The notes beneath the pieces were generated by a model. That model was not told the origin of the DNA. It saw only the letters and a program-made list of their open reading frames with translations, and ran no database searches. Shown here piece by piece: positions 7,732 through 17,218 of a stretch of 64,000 nucleotides of DNA. Every line of letters begins with the position of its first letter. Position 1 is the stretch's first letter. A program made the position numbers and the translations under genes. The stretch covers positions 310,001 through 374,000 of the forward strand of contig NZ_WOTD01000001.1 in assembly GCF_011516885.1 (NCBI RefSeq), read 5' to 3'. Source of the stretch: Acetobacter lambici (lineage in GTDB: Bacteria; Pseudomonadota; Alphaproteobacteria; Acetobacterales; Acetobacteraceae).

Positions 7732-10700
7732 ACCCATCCGCCATTTTCATTCGCAGGCCCGTCGCAACCACGTTGCTGATGCTGGCCATTTTTATGGCCG
7801 GATTGCTGGGCTATCATTTTCTGCCCATTTCCGCGCTGCCGCAGGTTGATTACCCCACCATAACGGTAGAGACCTTCTACCCCGGTGCCGGGCCAGATGT
7901 TATGGCGACCTCGGTGACCGCACCACTGGAAACCCAGCTTGGCCAGATGCCCGGTCTGGACCAGATGACATCGCGCTCATCAGGTGGGGCGTCGGTCATT
8001 ACCCTGCGGTTTGACCTGTCCATGTCCATGGATGTGGCGGAGCAGGAGGTGCAGGCCGCCATCAATCAGGCCAACTCGCTGCTGCCAACCGACCTGCCCG
8101 CCCCCCCGGTTTACGCCAAGGTCAACCCGGCGGACACGCCCGTGCTTACGCTGGGCATTACGTCAGCCACCATTCCACTGCCCGAAGTGGAAGACTACGT
8201 GGATACAAGGCTTGCGCAAAAAATCAGCCAGATTTCGGGCGTCGGGCTGGTCACGCTCTCGGGCGGGAACCGCAAGGCCTACCGGGTGCGGGTGAATGTT
8301 CCCAAACTGACCTCCTACGGTATTGACCTGGACACACTGCGCACGACCATTGGCAATGTGAACGTCAACTCCCCCACGGGTACGTTTGATGGCGCGCAAC
8401 GCTCGGCCACCTTGCGGGTGGATGGCCAGATTACCAGCCCCGAGATGCTGCTCAATCAGGTTATCGCCTACCAGAGCAGCGGACCGGTACGCATCCGCGA
8501 TGTGGCCACGGTGGTTATTGGGCCAGAAAACACCCAGCTTGCCGCGTGGTCCAACAAAACCCCGGCCCTGATCATGAACGTGCAGCGCCAGCCCGGTGCT
8601 AATGTAATTGCCGTGGTGGACAATGTTAAGGCCACCCTGCCCGCCCTGCGCCAGACGCTACCACCGGGCATTGATATTGTGCCCCTGACCGACCGCACCA
8701 CAACCATCCGCTCATCCGTATCGGATGTGCAGTTTGAGCTTTTTCTGGCCCTTGTTCTGGTTGTGGCCGTTATTTTTGTCTTCCTGCGTAATGTTCCCGC
8801 CACCATTATTCCCAGCCTGTCCGTGCCGCTCTCCATTATTGGCACGCTGGCCATTATGTATCTGCTCGACTTCTCGCTCGATAATCTCTCACTCATGGCC
8901 CTGACCATCGCCACCGGCTTTGTGGTGGATGATGCCATTGTCATGATCGAGAATATCTCGCGCTATGTGGAAGCGGGCGAGGACCGCATGAGTGCGTCAC
9001 TCAAGGGTGCGGGGGAAATCGGGTTTACCATTATCTCCCTGACCATATCGCTCATTGCCGTGCTGATTCCGCTGCTGTTCATGAGCGATGTGGTAGGGCG
9101 GCTGTTCCACGAATTCGCGCTTACGCTGGCCACCACCATTATTCTGTCCGCCGCGGTGTCGCTCACGCTGGTGCCTATGATGTGTGCACGCATCCTCTCC
9201 GAACGTCCGCATGACGCGGGGAGTGCGGCAACACCATTCCTGCGCTGGTCCGCACGGATGGAAGCCGCAACCGAGCGCCTGATTGCAGCCTATGACCGTA
9301 TGCTCGATGTGGTGCTGGAATGGCGCAAGCTAACGCTGACCGTGGCCGTAGGCACGCTGGTGCTGACCGGTGTTCTGGGCTGGTACATTCCCAAAGGGTT
9401 TTTTCCCGTACAGGACACGGGGGTTATTCAGGGCATTTCCGTTGCCGCACAGTCCATCTCGTTCGAGAGCATGAAGGTGCACCAGCAGGAACTGGCCAAT
9501 GTTATTCTCAAGGACCCGGATGTGGCGTCCCTGTCCTCTTTTGTCGGGGTGGACGGGCAGAACGCAACGCTTAATCAGGGCCGGTTCCTGATCAACCTAA
9601 AAGAGCATGACGCCCGCTCCTCCTCCGCGACCGAGATTGCAACGCGGCTGGAGCAGGAAACAGCGCAGGTCACAGGAATCAAACTTTACCTGCAACCGGT
9701 ACAGGACCTCTCGCTCGACACGACGGTATCTGCAACGCAATACCAGTTTTTGCTCGAAAATCCCGATTACAACGCCTTCAAAATCTGGATACCCAAGCTG
9801 ATCGAGCGGCTACAGCAAGAGCCCGCTCTGGCCGATGTGACCTCCGACCTACAGGCCGAAGGGCTGGTCGCGCGCGTAACACTCGACCGCGCCACGGGGG
9901 CACGTTACTCCGTAACACCCCAGACAGTTGATAACGTGCTGTATGACAGCTTTGGCCAGCGCCAGATTTCCACAATCTATACGCAGTCCAACCAGTACCG
10001 CGTAATTTTGGAGGCGGACCCACAGTTCCAGACGGATCTGTCCTCCCTTAGCCAGCTTTATCTGCCCGGGATCAGTGGCAATACGGGGGAAAGCACGTCC
10101 GGGCCTACGCGCTCGCCCACCTCCGGGCTGGTGCCACTCCCTGCGGTTACCAAGGTCACGCAGGAAACCGCTCCGCTGCTGCTGACCCACTTCGGGCAGT
10201 TCCCGGCTACGACCATCTCCTTCAACCTCGCCCCCGGCTATGCGCTGGGAGACGCCACTGCGGCCATTCGCCGGGCGGAAGCGGATATCCACCTCCCCTC
10301 CGCTTTCCAGACGTCTTTCCAAGGGACTGCGGCGGCGTTTGAAGGCTCGCTCAGCAACGAAATGTTCCTCGTCGCGGCTGCCATTATTGCCGTCTACATT
10401 GTGCTGGGCATTCTGTACGAGAGCTTTATCCACCCCATTACCATTCTCTCCACCCTGCCCTCCGCAGCCATTGGCGCGTTGCTGACCCTGATCGTGGCGG
10501 GTGTGAACCTCGACATTATGGGGATTATTGGCATTGTGCTGCTGATTGGGATTGTGAAGAAAAACGCCATCATGATGATCGACTTTGCACTGGAGGCAGA
10601 GCGTGAACATGGGATGGACAGCCTGCGCTCCATCCGCACGGCGGCCACGCTGCGTTTTCGGCCCATTCTCATGACCACTCTGGCAGCCATGCTGGGGGCT

Positions 10701-10907
10701 GTGCCCATGGTGCTCTCGCACGGTACGGGGTCTGAGCTGCGCTACCCGCTGGGGCTGGCCATTATTGGCGGGCTTGCCCTTTCGCAGTTGCTCACGCTGT
10801 TCACAACACCAGTAATCTATCTGACACTGGATACATGGGCACACAAATGGAGCAAGCTACGCCATGCCCGCACGACCTCCCCCCCTAACGGGCAGGCCGT
10901 GCCGTGA
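7728..10907 (+). CDS. mdtB: RND efflux transporter subunit 1 (MdtB/MuxB-like)
   Basis: A 1059-residue HAE-type RND transporter: an N-terminal helix (FIRRPVATTLLMLAIF), a large periplasmic porter domain, helices 2-6, then the repeat. The proton-relay Asp-Asp pair in helix 4 is present (TGFVVDDAIVMIEN). IVKKNAIMMIDFALEAE matches the conserved second-half helix region. It starts with GTG inside a GTGA overlap with the adaptor gene. It is slightly longer than typical MdtB; a Ser/Thr/Gly-rich segment of about 25 residues sits near residues 779-803, before the conserved VPLPAVTKV. It is expected to form a mixed trimer with the following subunit. Confidence 0.95.
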   Translation: MNPSAIFIRRPVATTLLMLAIFMAGLLGYHFLPISALPQVDYPTITVETFYPGAGPDVMATSVTAPLETQLGQMPGLDQMTSRSSGGASVITLRFDLSMSMDVAEQEVQAAINQANSLLPTDLPAPPVYAKVNPADTPVLTLGITSATIPLPEVEDYVDTRLAQKISQISGVGLVTLSGGNRKAYRVRVNVPKLTSYGIDLDTLRTTIGNVNVNSPTGTFDGAQRSATLRVDGQITSPEMLLNQVIAYQSSGPVRIRDVATVVIGPENTQLAAWSNKTPALIMNVQRQPGANVIAVVDNVKATLPALRQTLPPGIDIVPLTDRTTTIRSSVSDVQFELFLALVLVVAVIFVFLRNVPATIIPSLSVPLSIIGTLAIMYLLDFSLDNLSLMALTIATGFVVDDAIVMIENISRYVEAGEDRMSASLKGAGEIGFTIISLTISLIAVLIPLLFMSDVVGRLFHEFALTLATTIILSAAVSLTLVPMMCARILSERPHDAGSAATPFLRWSARMEAATERLIAAYDRMLDVVLEWRKLTLTVAVGTLVLTGVLGWYIPKGFFPVQDTGVIQGISVAAQSISFESMKVHQQELANVILKDPDVASLSSFVGVDGQNATLNQGRFLINLKEHDARSSSATEIATRLEQETAQVTGIKLYLQPVQDLSLDTTVSATQYQFLLENPDYNAFKIWIPKLIERLQQEPALADVTSDLQAEGLVARVTLDRATGARYSVTPQTVDNVLYDSFGQRQISTIYTQSNQYRVILEADPQFQTDLSSLSQLYLPGISGNTGESTSGPTRSPTSGLVPLPAVTKVTQETAPLLLTHFGQFPATTISFNLAPGYALGDATAAIRRAEADIHLPSAFQTSFQGTAAAFEGSLSNEMFLVAAAIIAVYIVLGILYESFIHPITILSTLPSAAIGALLTLIVAGVNLDIMGIIGIVLLIGIVKKNAIMMIDFALEAEREHGMDSLRSIRTAATLRFRPILMTTLAAMLGAVPMVLSHGTGSELRYPLGLAIIGGLALSQLLTLFTTPVIYLTLDTWAHKWSKLRHARTTSPPNGQAVP

Positions 10908-13900
10908 ACATCAGCCGGATTTTTATTGACCGGCCTGTTGCCACAATCCTGCTGACCATAACCCTGTTCCTTGGGGGGCTACTGGGGTATCGCGGCCTGC
11001 CGGTTGCTGACCTGCCCAATGTGGATTTTCCGGTCATCCAGATTCAGGCACGGCAGGCTGGTGGCTCCCCGGAGGAAATTGCAAGTGCTGTGGCAGCACC
11101 GCTGGAGCGGCATCTGGGCCAGATTGCAGATGTTACGGAAATGACATCCCAATCCACCGAGGGCAGTACGCGCATTACGCTTCAGTTTGCCCTCTCGCGC
11201 GATATTAACGGGGCTGCGCGTGATGTGGAGGCCGCCCTTCAGGCCGCCCATGCGGATATGCCCTCCTCCTTGCGGCAGAACCCAAGCTACCGCAAAGCCA
11301 ACCCCAACGGCGCACCCATTCTCATCCTGACCCTAACGTCGGACACCCATACCCGCCCCCAGTTGTACGATTACGCAACCAACGTGCTGGTGCAGCACCT
11401 GTCCGCCATACAGGGGGTTGGTCAGGTGGAAATCAGCGGGAGTGCGCTGCCCGCCATCCGGGCGGAAATAAACCCTCTCCCCCTGTTCAAATACGGGATC
11501 GGGTTCGAGGACGTGCGCGCAGCCCTTGCCTCGGCCAACGCGCATACGCCCAAAGGCATTATTGACCAGAACGGTGCCCGCTACACGTTGGACACGAATG
11601 ATCAGGTTCGCACAGCACAGGACTACCGTGACCTGATTATTGCATGGCGCAACAACCGCCCCGTGCGGCTGGCCGATGTGGCACAGGTGCAGGACAGTGT
11701 GGAAGACCTGCGCAACGCAGGGTACTACAACGGTCAGGCATCGGTGATTGCCGTTGTGTTTCCCCAAGCTGGTGCCAACGTGATCCACACGGTGGATCAG
11801 ATCAATGCCGAAATGCCCATGCTCAAATCCGCCCTGCCCGGCGGGGTGGCGTTGCATGTGGGGCTGGACCGCTCACTGACCATTCGCGCGGCGCTGGTGG
11901 ATACGCAGCTTACACTCCTGATCTCGGTCGTGCTGGTAGTGCTGGTGGTGCTGCTCTTCCTGCATTCGTGGCGGATGACGCTTATTCCCGCCGTGGTGGT
12001 GCCTACCTCCATTGTGGCAACGTTTGGCGTTATGCGCCTGCTTGGTTTTTCGCTCGATAATATGTCGCTCATGGCGCTTACGGTTTCCACCGGCTTTGTG
12101 GTGGATGACGCCATTGTGGTTATGGAAAATATAGCCCGCTATATTGAGCAGGGACTACACCCGCGCGACGCCGCCATAAAAGGCAGTGGCGAGGTCGCCT
12201 TTACGGTTATTTCGATCTCGGTTTCCCTGATCGCCGTCTTTTTGCCCATTCTGCTCATGGGGGGGCTGGCGGGCCGCCTGTTCCATGAATTTGCCATGAC
12301 GGTCTCCATCACCATCCTGATTTCAATGGTGCTGTCCCTGACCCTGACCCCCATGATGGCGGCCTATCTGCTGGTCCCCCACAAGGCGGGCACGGCTCCG
12401 GCTGGCTCTGGCAGCCTTATGCGCCACGCCATTGCCGTCATGACCGCCTTTTTGGACCACATGCAGGCGGGCTATACCCGCTCGCTCGACATTGCCCTGC
12501 GCTACCACAAGACCGTACTGCTCAGCCTGCCCTTTACGCTGGCCCTTACAGCCGCCCTGTTCGTGCTGATGCCCAAAGGTTTTTTCCCGGTGGAAGACAC
12601 GGGTATGCTCATGGGGCACTTGCAGGGTGACCAGTCCATCTCCTTCGGGGCTTTGGCCAAAAAGCTGACCGAAGTGCAAAAAGTGCTCCTGCACGACCGG
12701 GACGTGGAGAGCGTGTCCTCCTTTATTGGTGGCCGCGGTTCATCCAACGAGGCGGGGCTGTTTTTGCAACTCAAGGACAAGAGTGATCGCAGCGATACCC
12801 CAACAGAACTGATCGCCCGTGTTAACCGCAAGCTGCGTAATCTGGTTGGCGCCAGTTTTTTTCTTATGCAGCCCGGTGCCATCCGCTCGGGCGCACGGCA
12901 GAGCAATGCGGCCTACCAGTACACGCTGGAAGGCGAAAATTCCTCCGAACTCTACGAATGGACATCCCGCCTGCTGGCGGAACTGCGCCGCCACCCGGAA
13001 CTGACAACCCTGTCCTCGGACGTGCAACTCGGTGGCTCGGCCATCAGCACCGAGATCGACCGCGATACATCCGCCCGTGTGAACATTACCCCCCAGCTCC
13101 TGTCCAACACGCTGTACGATGCGTTTGGCCAGCGCGCGGCCTCGGTCATTTATAACCGGCTGAACCAGTATCGTGTGATCATGGAAGCCGACCCCAAAAA
13201 CTGGTCAAACCCGGAAAGCCTGATGCAGGTCTGGATCAGCGTTGCCGGGGGCTCTGCTGGCGGTGGCACCAAGTCCAACACCATACGGGTGCGTAATGCC
13301 TCCAGCACCGGCTCCACCACCAGTACGGAGGCCACCCAGAGCTCCCTGTCCTTTAAAAACCAGATCGCCAATGCGCTGGCCGGGGGGGCTGGTGCATCCA
13401 ATGGCTCGGCCGTTAGCACCGCGTCCGAGGCCATGGTACCGCTTACACTGGTGACCCATCTGGTTCCCAGCCGCACCCCCCTTTCGGTCAATCATCAGGG
13501 TCTGGCTGTTGCGGCAACGCTCTCGTTCAATCTGGCCAAGGGGGTCTCGCTTGGCACGGCAACGCAGATTATAAACACTGCACAAGTTGCCCTGCACATG
13601 CCCAACACCATTCATGGCAGTTTTGCTGGTAATGCCGCGCAGTTCCAAAAGGCGGTCAGTGATGAACCCCTGCTTATTCTGGCAGCCCTTGTGGCCGTGT
13701 ATATAACTCTAGGCGTGCTTTACGAAAGTTACGTCCATCCACTGACCATTCTCTCCACCTTGCCATCGGCTGGTGTCGGCGCTTTGCTGGCCCTGCAACT
13801 GGCGGGGGAGGAATTTTCCCTCATCGCCATGATCGGCGTGATCCTGCTGATTGGCATTGTGAAAAAAAATGCCATCATGCTGGTGGATTTTGCCATTATG

Positions 13901-14209
13901 GCCGAACGCGAACAGGGCATGTCCGCCCATGATGCCATACGCACCGCCTGCCTGCTCCGCTTCCGCCCGATTATGATGACATCGGTTGCAGCCGCCCTTG
14001 GGGCCGCCCCGCTTATGGTCACCAATGGATACGGAGCGGAACTGCGGCACCCGCTGGGTATTGCCATTGTTGGCGGGCTGATCGTCAGTCAGGCGCTCAC
14101 ACTTTATACAACGCCTGTCATTTATCTGATGTTCGATACTTGGCAGTCGCGTGCTGGTTCCTTTATCCGCTCGTTTTCGTTTTCCCGCAGTTTCAGGCAG
14201 GATAGCTGA
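10904..14209 (+). CDS. mdtC: RND efflux transporter subunit 2 (MdtC/MuxC-like)
   Basis: An 1101-residue HAE-type RND transporter with the helix-4 Asp-Asp pair (TGFVVDDAIVVMEN) and the second-half motif IVKKNAIMLVDFAIMAE. GTG start in a GTGA overlap with the previous RND gene, so the pair is translationally coupled. It is about 75 residues longer than E. coli MdtC. Most of the excess is a Gly/Ser/Thr/Ala-rich insertion at about residues 780-845, directly before VPLTLVTHLVPSR. In AcrB-like structures this position is in the periplasmic docking region, which suggests an extended loop towards the adaptor or outer-membrane channel (inference). Confidence 0.95.
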   Translation: MNISRIFIDRPVATILLTITLFLGGLLGYRGLPVADLPNVDFPVIQIQARQAGGSPEEIASAVAAPLERHLGQIADVTEMTSQSTEGSTRITLQFALSRDINGAARDVEAALQAAHADMPSSLRQNPSYRKANPNGAPILILTLTSDTHTRPQLYDYATNVLVQHLSAIQGVGQVEISGSALPAIRAEINPLPLFKYGIGFEDVRAALASANAHTPKGIIDQNGARYTLDTNDQVRTAQDYRDLIIAWRNNRPVRLADVAQVQDSVEDLRNAGYYNGQASVIAVVFPQAGANVIHTVDQINAEMPMLKSALPGGVALHVGLDRSLTIRAALVDTQLTLLISVVLVVLVVLLFLHSWRMTLIPAVVVPTSIVATFGVMRLLGFSLDNMSLMALTVSTGFVVDDAIVVMENIARYIEQGLHPRDAAIKGSGEVAFTVISISVSLIAVFLPILLMGGLAGRLFHEFAMTVSITILISMVLSLTLTPMMAAYLLVPHKAGTAPAGSGSLMRHAIAVMTAFLDHMQAGYTRSLDIALRYHKTVLLSLPFTLALTAALFVLMPKGFFPVEDTGMLMGHLQGDQSISFGALAKKLTEVQKVLLHDRDVESVSSFIGGRGSSNEAGLFLQLKDKSDRSDTPTELIARVNRKLRNLVGASFFLMQPGAIRSGARQSNAAYQYTLEGENSSELYEWTSRLLAELRRHPELTTLSSDVQLGGSAISTEIDRDTSARVNITPQLLSNTLYDAFGQRAASVIYNRLNQYRVIMEADPKNWSNPESLMQVWISVAGGSAGGGTKSNTIRVRNASSTGSTTSTEATQSSLSFKNQIANALAGGAGASNGSAVSTASEAMVPLTLVTHLVPSRTPLSVNHQGLAVAATLSFNLAKGVSLGTATQIINTAQVALHMPNTIHGSFAGNAAQFQKAVSDEPLLILAALVAVYITLGVLYESYVHPLTILSTLPSAGVGALLALQLAGEEFSLIAMIGVILLIGIVKKNAIMLVDFAIMAEREQGMSAHDAIRTACLLRFRPIMMTSVAAALGAAPLMVTNGYGAELRHPLGIAIVGGLIVSQALTLYTTPVIYLMFDTWQSRAGSFIRSFSFSRSFRQDS

Positions 14210-15763
14210 ATGCCTTTTTATCGTCCCTTCCGTTCCCTTCGCCTGTCCCTGCTGCTGGCCCCTGCCGTTCTGGCTGGCTGCATGGTTGGGCCGGATTACA
14301 AGCGGCCCACTCCTATTATCTCGCCTGTTTTCAAGGAGCTTCGCCCAGCACCCGGGTGGCAGTATGCAACGCCGCAACTGGCCAGCCTGCCCAAAGGCTC
14401 ATGGTGGACGATCTATAACGATCCACAACTGAATGCGCTGGAAGCGCAGGTGGACATCAACAACCAGAACATCATTCAGTACGAGGCACGCTACCGTAAC
14501 GCCCGTGCCACCATTAACTCCATACGGGCGCAGCTCTACCCAACGCTCAGCGGGGCGCTGTCCTTCAACCGGCAGAGTTCGGGGCGTGGGTCGCGTTCGA
14601 GCGGCACCATCATCAACTATGGGTCCGGTGGCACCACCAGCACAACGTCCACCCCTTCCAACTCGACCGAAAACACTTATGCCATGGGGCCTTCCGTATC
14701 ATGGGATCTGGATTTGTGGGGTAAGATCCGGCGGCAGATTCAAGCACAGGTGACCGAGGCACAGGCCACGGCCGCTGACCTTGCCAATGCGCGCCTGTCC
14801 TATCAGGCGCAGTTGGCCACGGCCTATTTCAACCTGCGGTATCAGGACAGTCTGTATGACCTGCTGACCAAAAACGTGGCGTTTTATGAGCGGTCCTACC
14901 AGATTACCAAAAACCAGTATGATGCGGGTACCGCGGACCCGACCACCCTGCTCCAGGCCCAGACACAACTGGAACAGACCCGCGCGCAGGCGACCGCAAC
15001 CGGCATAGCCCGCGCCCAGTACGAACACGCCGTTGCCGTGCTGATGGGCAAAGCGCCTGCCGAGCTTTCCATTCCCCACGGCGCATTGCCGCGCGCCATT
15101 CCGGCCATTCCGGTCATGGTGCCTGCAAGCCTGCTCCAGCGCCGCCCCGACATTGCCGCCGCCGAGCGCCGGATGGAGGAATATAACGCCCAGATTGGCG
15201 CGGCCATGGCGGCCTTCTACCCCGACGTCAAACTAACCGCGACCTACTCCTATAGTGGGGACCCGGTCGGCTCGCTCGTGCAGGTTGCAAACCGCATATG
15301 GACACTAGGTGCCTCAGCCACGGAAACACTGTTTTCCGGGGGCTCCCGGACCGCTGCGGTTCATGAGGCCGACAGCAACTACAATGCCTATGTGGCCACT
15401 TACCGCCAGACCGTGCTGACAGCCCTGCAAGGAGTGGAAGACCAACTCTCCAACCTACGCATTCTGGCCGATCAGGCGGACCAGCAGCATGTAGCGCTCG
15501 AAGCCGCCAACAAAGCTGTGACAGTCGCCTTTAACCAATACATGGCGGGCACCCAGATCTACACGACCGTGATTACCGCCGAGGTTACGGCCCTGTCCAA
15601 CGCCCAAACCGCGTTACAAATCCAGCAAAGCCGCATACTGGACTCTGTCAGTCTGGTGGAAGCTCTTGGTGGTGGCTGGGATGCCTCCGAACTGCCGAGC
15701 AAAAACTCCATGCAGACGGACAACCCCTTCCTGCCGTCCTTTATCCAAAAAGATAAAAACTAG
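14210..15763 (+). CDS. Outer-membrane efflux lipoprotein, NodT family (OpmB-like)
   Basis: A 517-residue TolC-type channel. The signal peptide ends in the lipobox LAGC, with Cys at about residue 24, followed by the NodT-family start VGPDYKRP. Two repeated coiled-coil/beta regions are visible, including SWDLDLWGKIRRQIQA and the ERRPD-type motif LLQRRPDIAAAERRM. A Ser/Thr/Gly-rich insertion lies at about residues 121-158, just before the conserved SWDLDLWG strand. The ATG follows the mdtC-like stop directly. It completes a full tripartite system in one operon, ended by the terminator at 15788. Confidence 0.93.
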   Translation: MPFYRPFRSLRLSLLLAPAVLAGCMVGPDYKRPTPIISPVFKELRPAPGWQYATPQLASLPKGSWWTIYNDPQLNALEAQVDINNQNIIQYEARYRNARATINSIRAQLYPTLSGALSFNRQSSGRGSRSSGTIINYGSGGTTSTTSTPSNSTENTYAMGPSVSWDLDLWGKIRRQIQAQVTEAQATAADLANARLSYQAQLATAYFNLRYQDSLYDLLTKNVAFYERSYQITKNQYDAGTADPTTLLQAQTQLEQTRAQATATGIARAQYEHAVAVLMGKAPAELSIPHGALPRAIPAIPVMVPASLLQRRPDIAAAERRMEEYNAQIGAAMAAFYPDVKLTATYSYSGDPVGSLVQVANRIWTLGASATETLFSGGSRTAAVHEADSNYNAYVATYRQTVLTALQGVEDQLSNLRILADQADQQHVALEAANKAVTVAFNQYMAGTQIYTTVITAEVTALSNAQTALQIQQSRILDSVSLVEALGGGWDASELPSKNSMQTDNPFLPSFIQKDKN

Positions 15764-15787
15764 CCGCCACGCAGGGGCTTACCCAAT

Positions 15788-15827
15788 AAAAAAACCTCCG
15801 GAGCTTTTGGCCCCGGAGGTTTTTTTA
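15788..15827. terminator. Bidirectional rho-independent terminator
   Basis: The inverted repeat AACCTCCGG...CCGGAGGTT is flanked by A-rich sequence on the left and a T-run on the right. It serves the RND operon (ends 15763, plus) and the DUF1328-type gene (ends 15854, minus). Confidence 0.92.
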
Positions 15828-15853
15828 TACCCGGTTACTGGAAGCCAAGCCCG

Positions 15854-16030
15854 TTACTTCATGACCGCGCGACCGGCCAGCAGGGCGACCACCAGAAACA
15901 CCACAAACAGAACAATGGCGATAAAGAACAGAATTTTAGCCATCCCGGCCGAGGCAGAGGCAATTCCGCCAAAACCAAACAGCCCTGCAACAAGTGAAAT
16001 AACCAGAAAAAACAGTGCCAGTTTCAGCAT
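15854..16030 (-). CDS. DUF1328 (YtjA-like) small membrane protein
   Basis: A 58-residue protein read directly from the sequence: [20 protein letters not shown] opens it, then a [12 protein letters not shown] linker and a second hydrophobic helix ([21 protein letters not shown]), ending AVMK. The two-helix pattern and the [12 protein letters not shown] signature match the DUF1328/YtjA family of tiny inner-membrane proteins, often stress-inducible, with no known activity. Start supported by a GGGAGTT ribosome-binding site. It lies 53 bases downstream of another small membrane protein gene on the same strand. Confidence 0.85.
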   Translation of the reverse strand: MLKLALFFLVISLVAGLFGFGGIASASAGMAKILFFIAIVLFVVFLVVALLAGRAVMK

Positions 16031-16083
16031 AACGAACTCCCTTGCATTCCAATCCCGGTCAGAGCCAAAAACGCCCTGCCGCC

Positions 16084-16317
16084 TTACTTCCTGCGCCGCA
16101 GGAAAATTCCAATAATCAGACCAACAATCCCCGCCGTGGCGACGGCAAACAGTGGCTGGTCAATAACAACATCTCGCAGTGCCTCAGCAGCGGCACTGCG
16201 TTTGCCCGGATCAAGGGCATCATAACTGGATACCTTGCCCAAAAGGCCATCGGCCCCATCCTGAAGGTTGCCAATACCATCCTCAAGACCAAAATCCGTC
16301 TTGCTCTCATCACTCAT
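16084..16317 (-). CDS. YqjD/ElaB-like small membrane-anchored protein
   Basis: A 77-residue protein with an acidic, helical N-terminal half (residues 1-50) and a C-terminal glycine-containing hydrophobic helix (about [17 protein letters not shown]) ending RRRK. This matches C-tail-anchored proteins of the DUF883 (ElaB/YqjD) type, some of which bind ribosomes in stationary phase in E. coli. A GGAGGA ribosome-binding site precedes the ATG, at a rather long distance. Likely transcribed with the DUF1328-type gene. Assignment rests on architecture more than on strong sequence motifs. Confidence 0.7.
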   Translation of the reverse strand: MSDESKTDFGLEDGIGNLQDGADGLLGKVSSYDALDPGKRSAAAEALRDVVIDQPLFAVATAGIVGLIIGIFLRRRK

Positions 16318-16402
16318 AAGAGGATGTCCTCCATACTGGATTAAAGGGTAACGCGCTGCGCACCCCTAAAGATGCCTATGTGAACGATTTTTTCGCTCAA
16401 GA

Positions 16403-17218
16403 CTAGATTTCAGCCGAGCGCCAGTAGGCTTCACCACCCGGGTCGGGTTCCCCTGCAATCATGGCGCGCAGACGGGCCGCGTAGGTTCTAAAAGCGGGGC
16501 TATCGGGGTTACGCTGCGGCATATCCAGCACTATCTCGCCCGTAATGCCCGCAGGCGGTCCACCAGCCAGCACTACAACACGCGTGGCAAGGCGCAGGGC
16601 CTCTTCAATATCATGCGTCACAAACAGAACTGTTTTGTGCGTCTGCTGCCATATCCGCTGCAACTCTTCCTGTAGACTTGTGCGGGTAATGGGGTCCAGT
16701 GCGCCAAAGGGTTCGTCCATCAGCAGCAGGTCCGGGTCCACGGTCAGGGCGCGGGCAACACCCACACGCTGCCTTTGCCCGCCAGACAGGCGGCGTGGCA
16801 ACCTGTCCGCCACCTCCTCCAGCCCGACAAGTCTTAGAGCTTCCTGCGCGCGGGCTTTTTTTTCATTTTTATTCAGGTGCAGGCCTTCCAGCCCGAACAT
16901 GACATTACGCAACACCGAGCGCCATGGTAGCAGCCGCGCATCCTGAAAAACCATAGCCCGGCTACGCCGCGTGGCATGCGCCCCGGCACCGGCTGTGCAG
17001 GCGGAACCACCTGTCTGGCCTTCGGTTGGATGCATCAGCCCCATCAACACCCTCAGAAGCGTGGACTTGCCCACGCCAGATGGCCCCAGAAGCGCAACAA
17101 ATTCGCCGCGCGCGAGTGTCAGACTGACATGGCGCAGCACAAAATGTGCCCCTCCATCATGCGAGAGGCCAACATCATGCAAAGAGGCAACCACATCCGC
17201 CCCGTTCATGGTTGCCAT
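16403..17218 (-). CDS. ABC importer ATP-binding subunit (SsuB/TauB/NrtD family)
   Basis: An approximately 271-residue ABC ATPase with all motifs in order: Walker A GPSGVGKST, Q-loop MVFQDARLLPW, signature LSGGQRQRVGVARAL, Walker B LLLMDEPFGALD and H-loop FVTHDIEEAL. DARLLPW after the Q-loop is characteristic of the nitrate/sulfonate/taurine importers. The start is ambiguous between ATG at 17218 and ATG at 17209; the latter makes an exact ATGA overlap with the permease stop. The longer frame upstream lies inside the permease gene and is not used. Energises uptake with the two genes upstream. Confidence 0.93.
   Translation of the reverse strand: MATMNGADVVASLHDVGLSHDGGAHFVLRHVSLTLARGEFVALLGPSGVGKSTLLRVLMGLMHPTEGQTGGSACTAGAGAHATRRSRAMVFQDARLLPWRSVLRNVMFGLEGLHLNKNEKKARAQEALRLVGLEEVADRLPRRLSGGQRQRVGVARALTVDPDLLLMDEPFGALDPITRTSLQEELQRIWQQTHKTVLFVTHDIEEALRLATRVVVLAGGPPAGITGEIVLDMPQRNPDSPAFRTYAARLRAMIAGEPDPGGEAYWRSAEI

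Noticed and set aside
9849-10844. 331-codon minus-strand frame opposite mdtB
   Set aside because: Composition is Gln/Gly/Arg-rich without motifs; it lies entirely within a confident RND gene.
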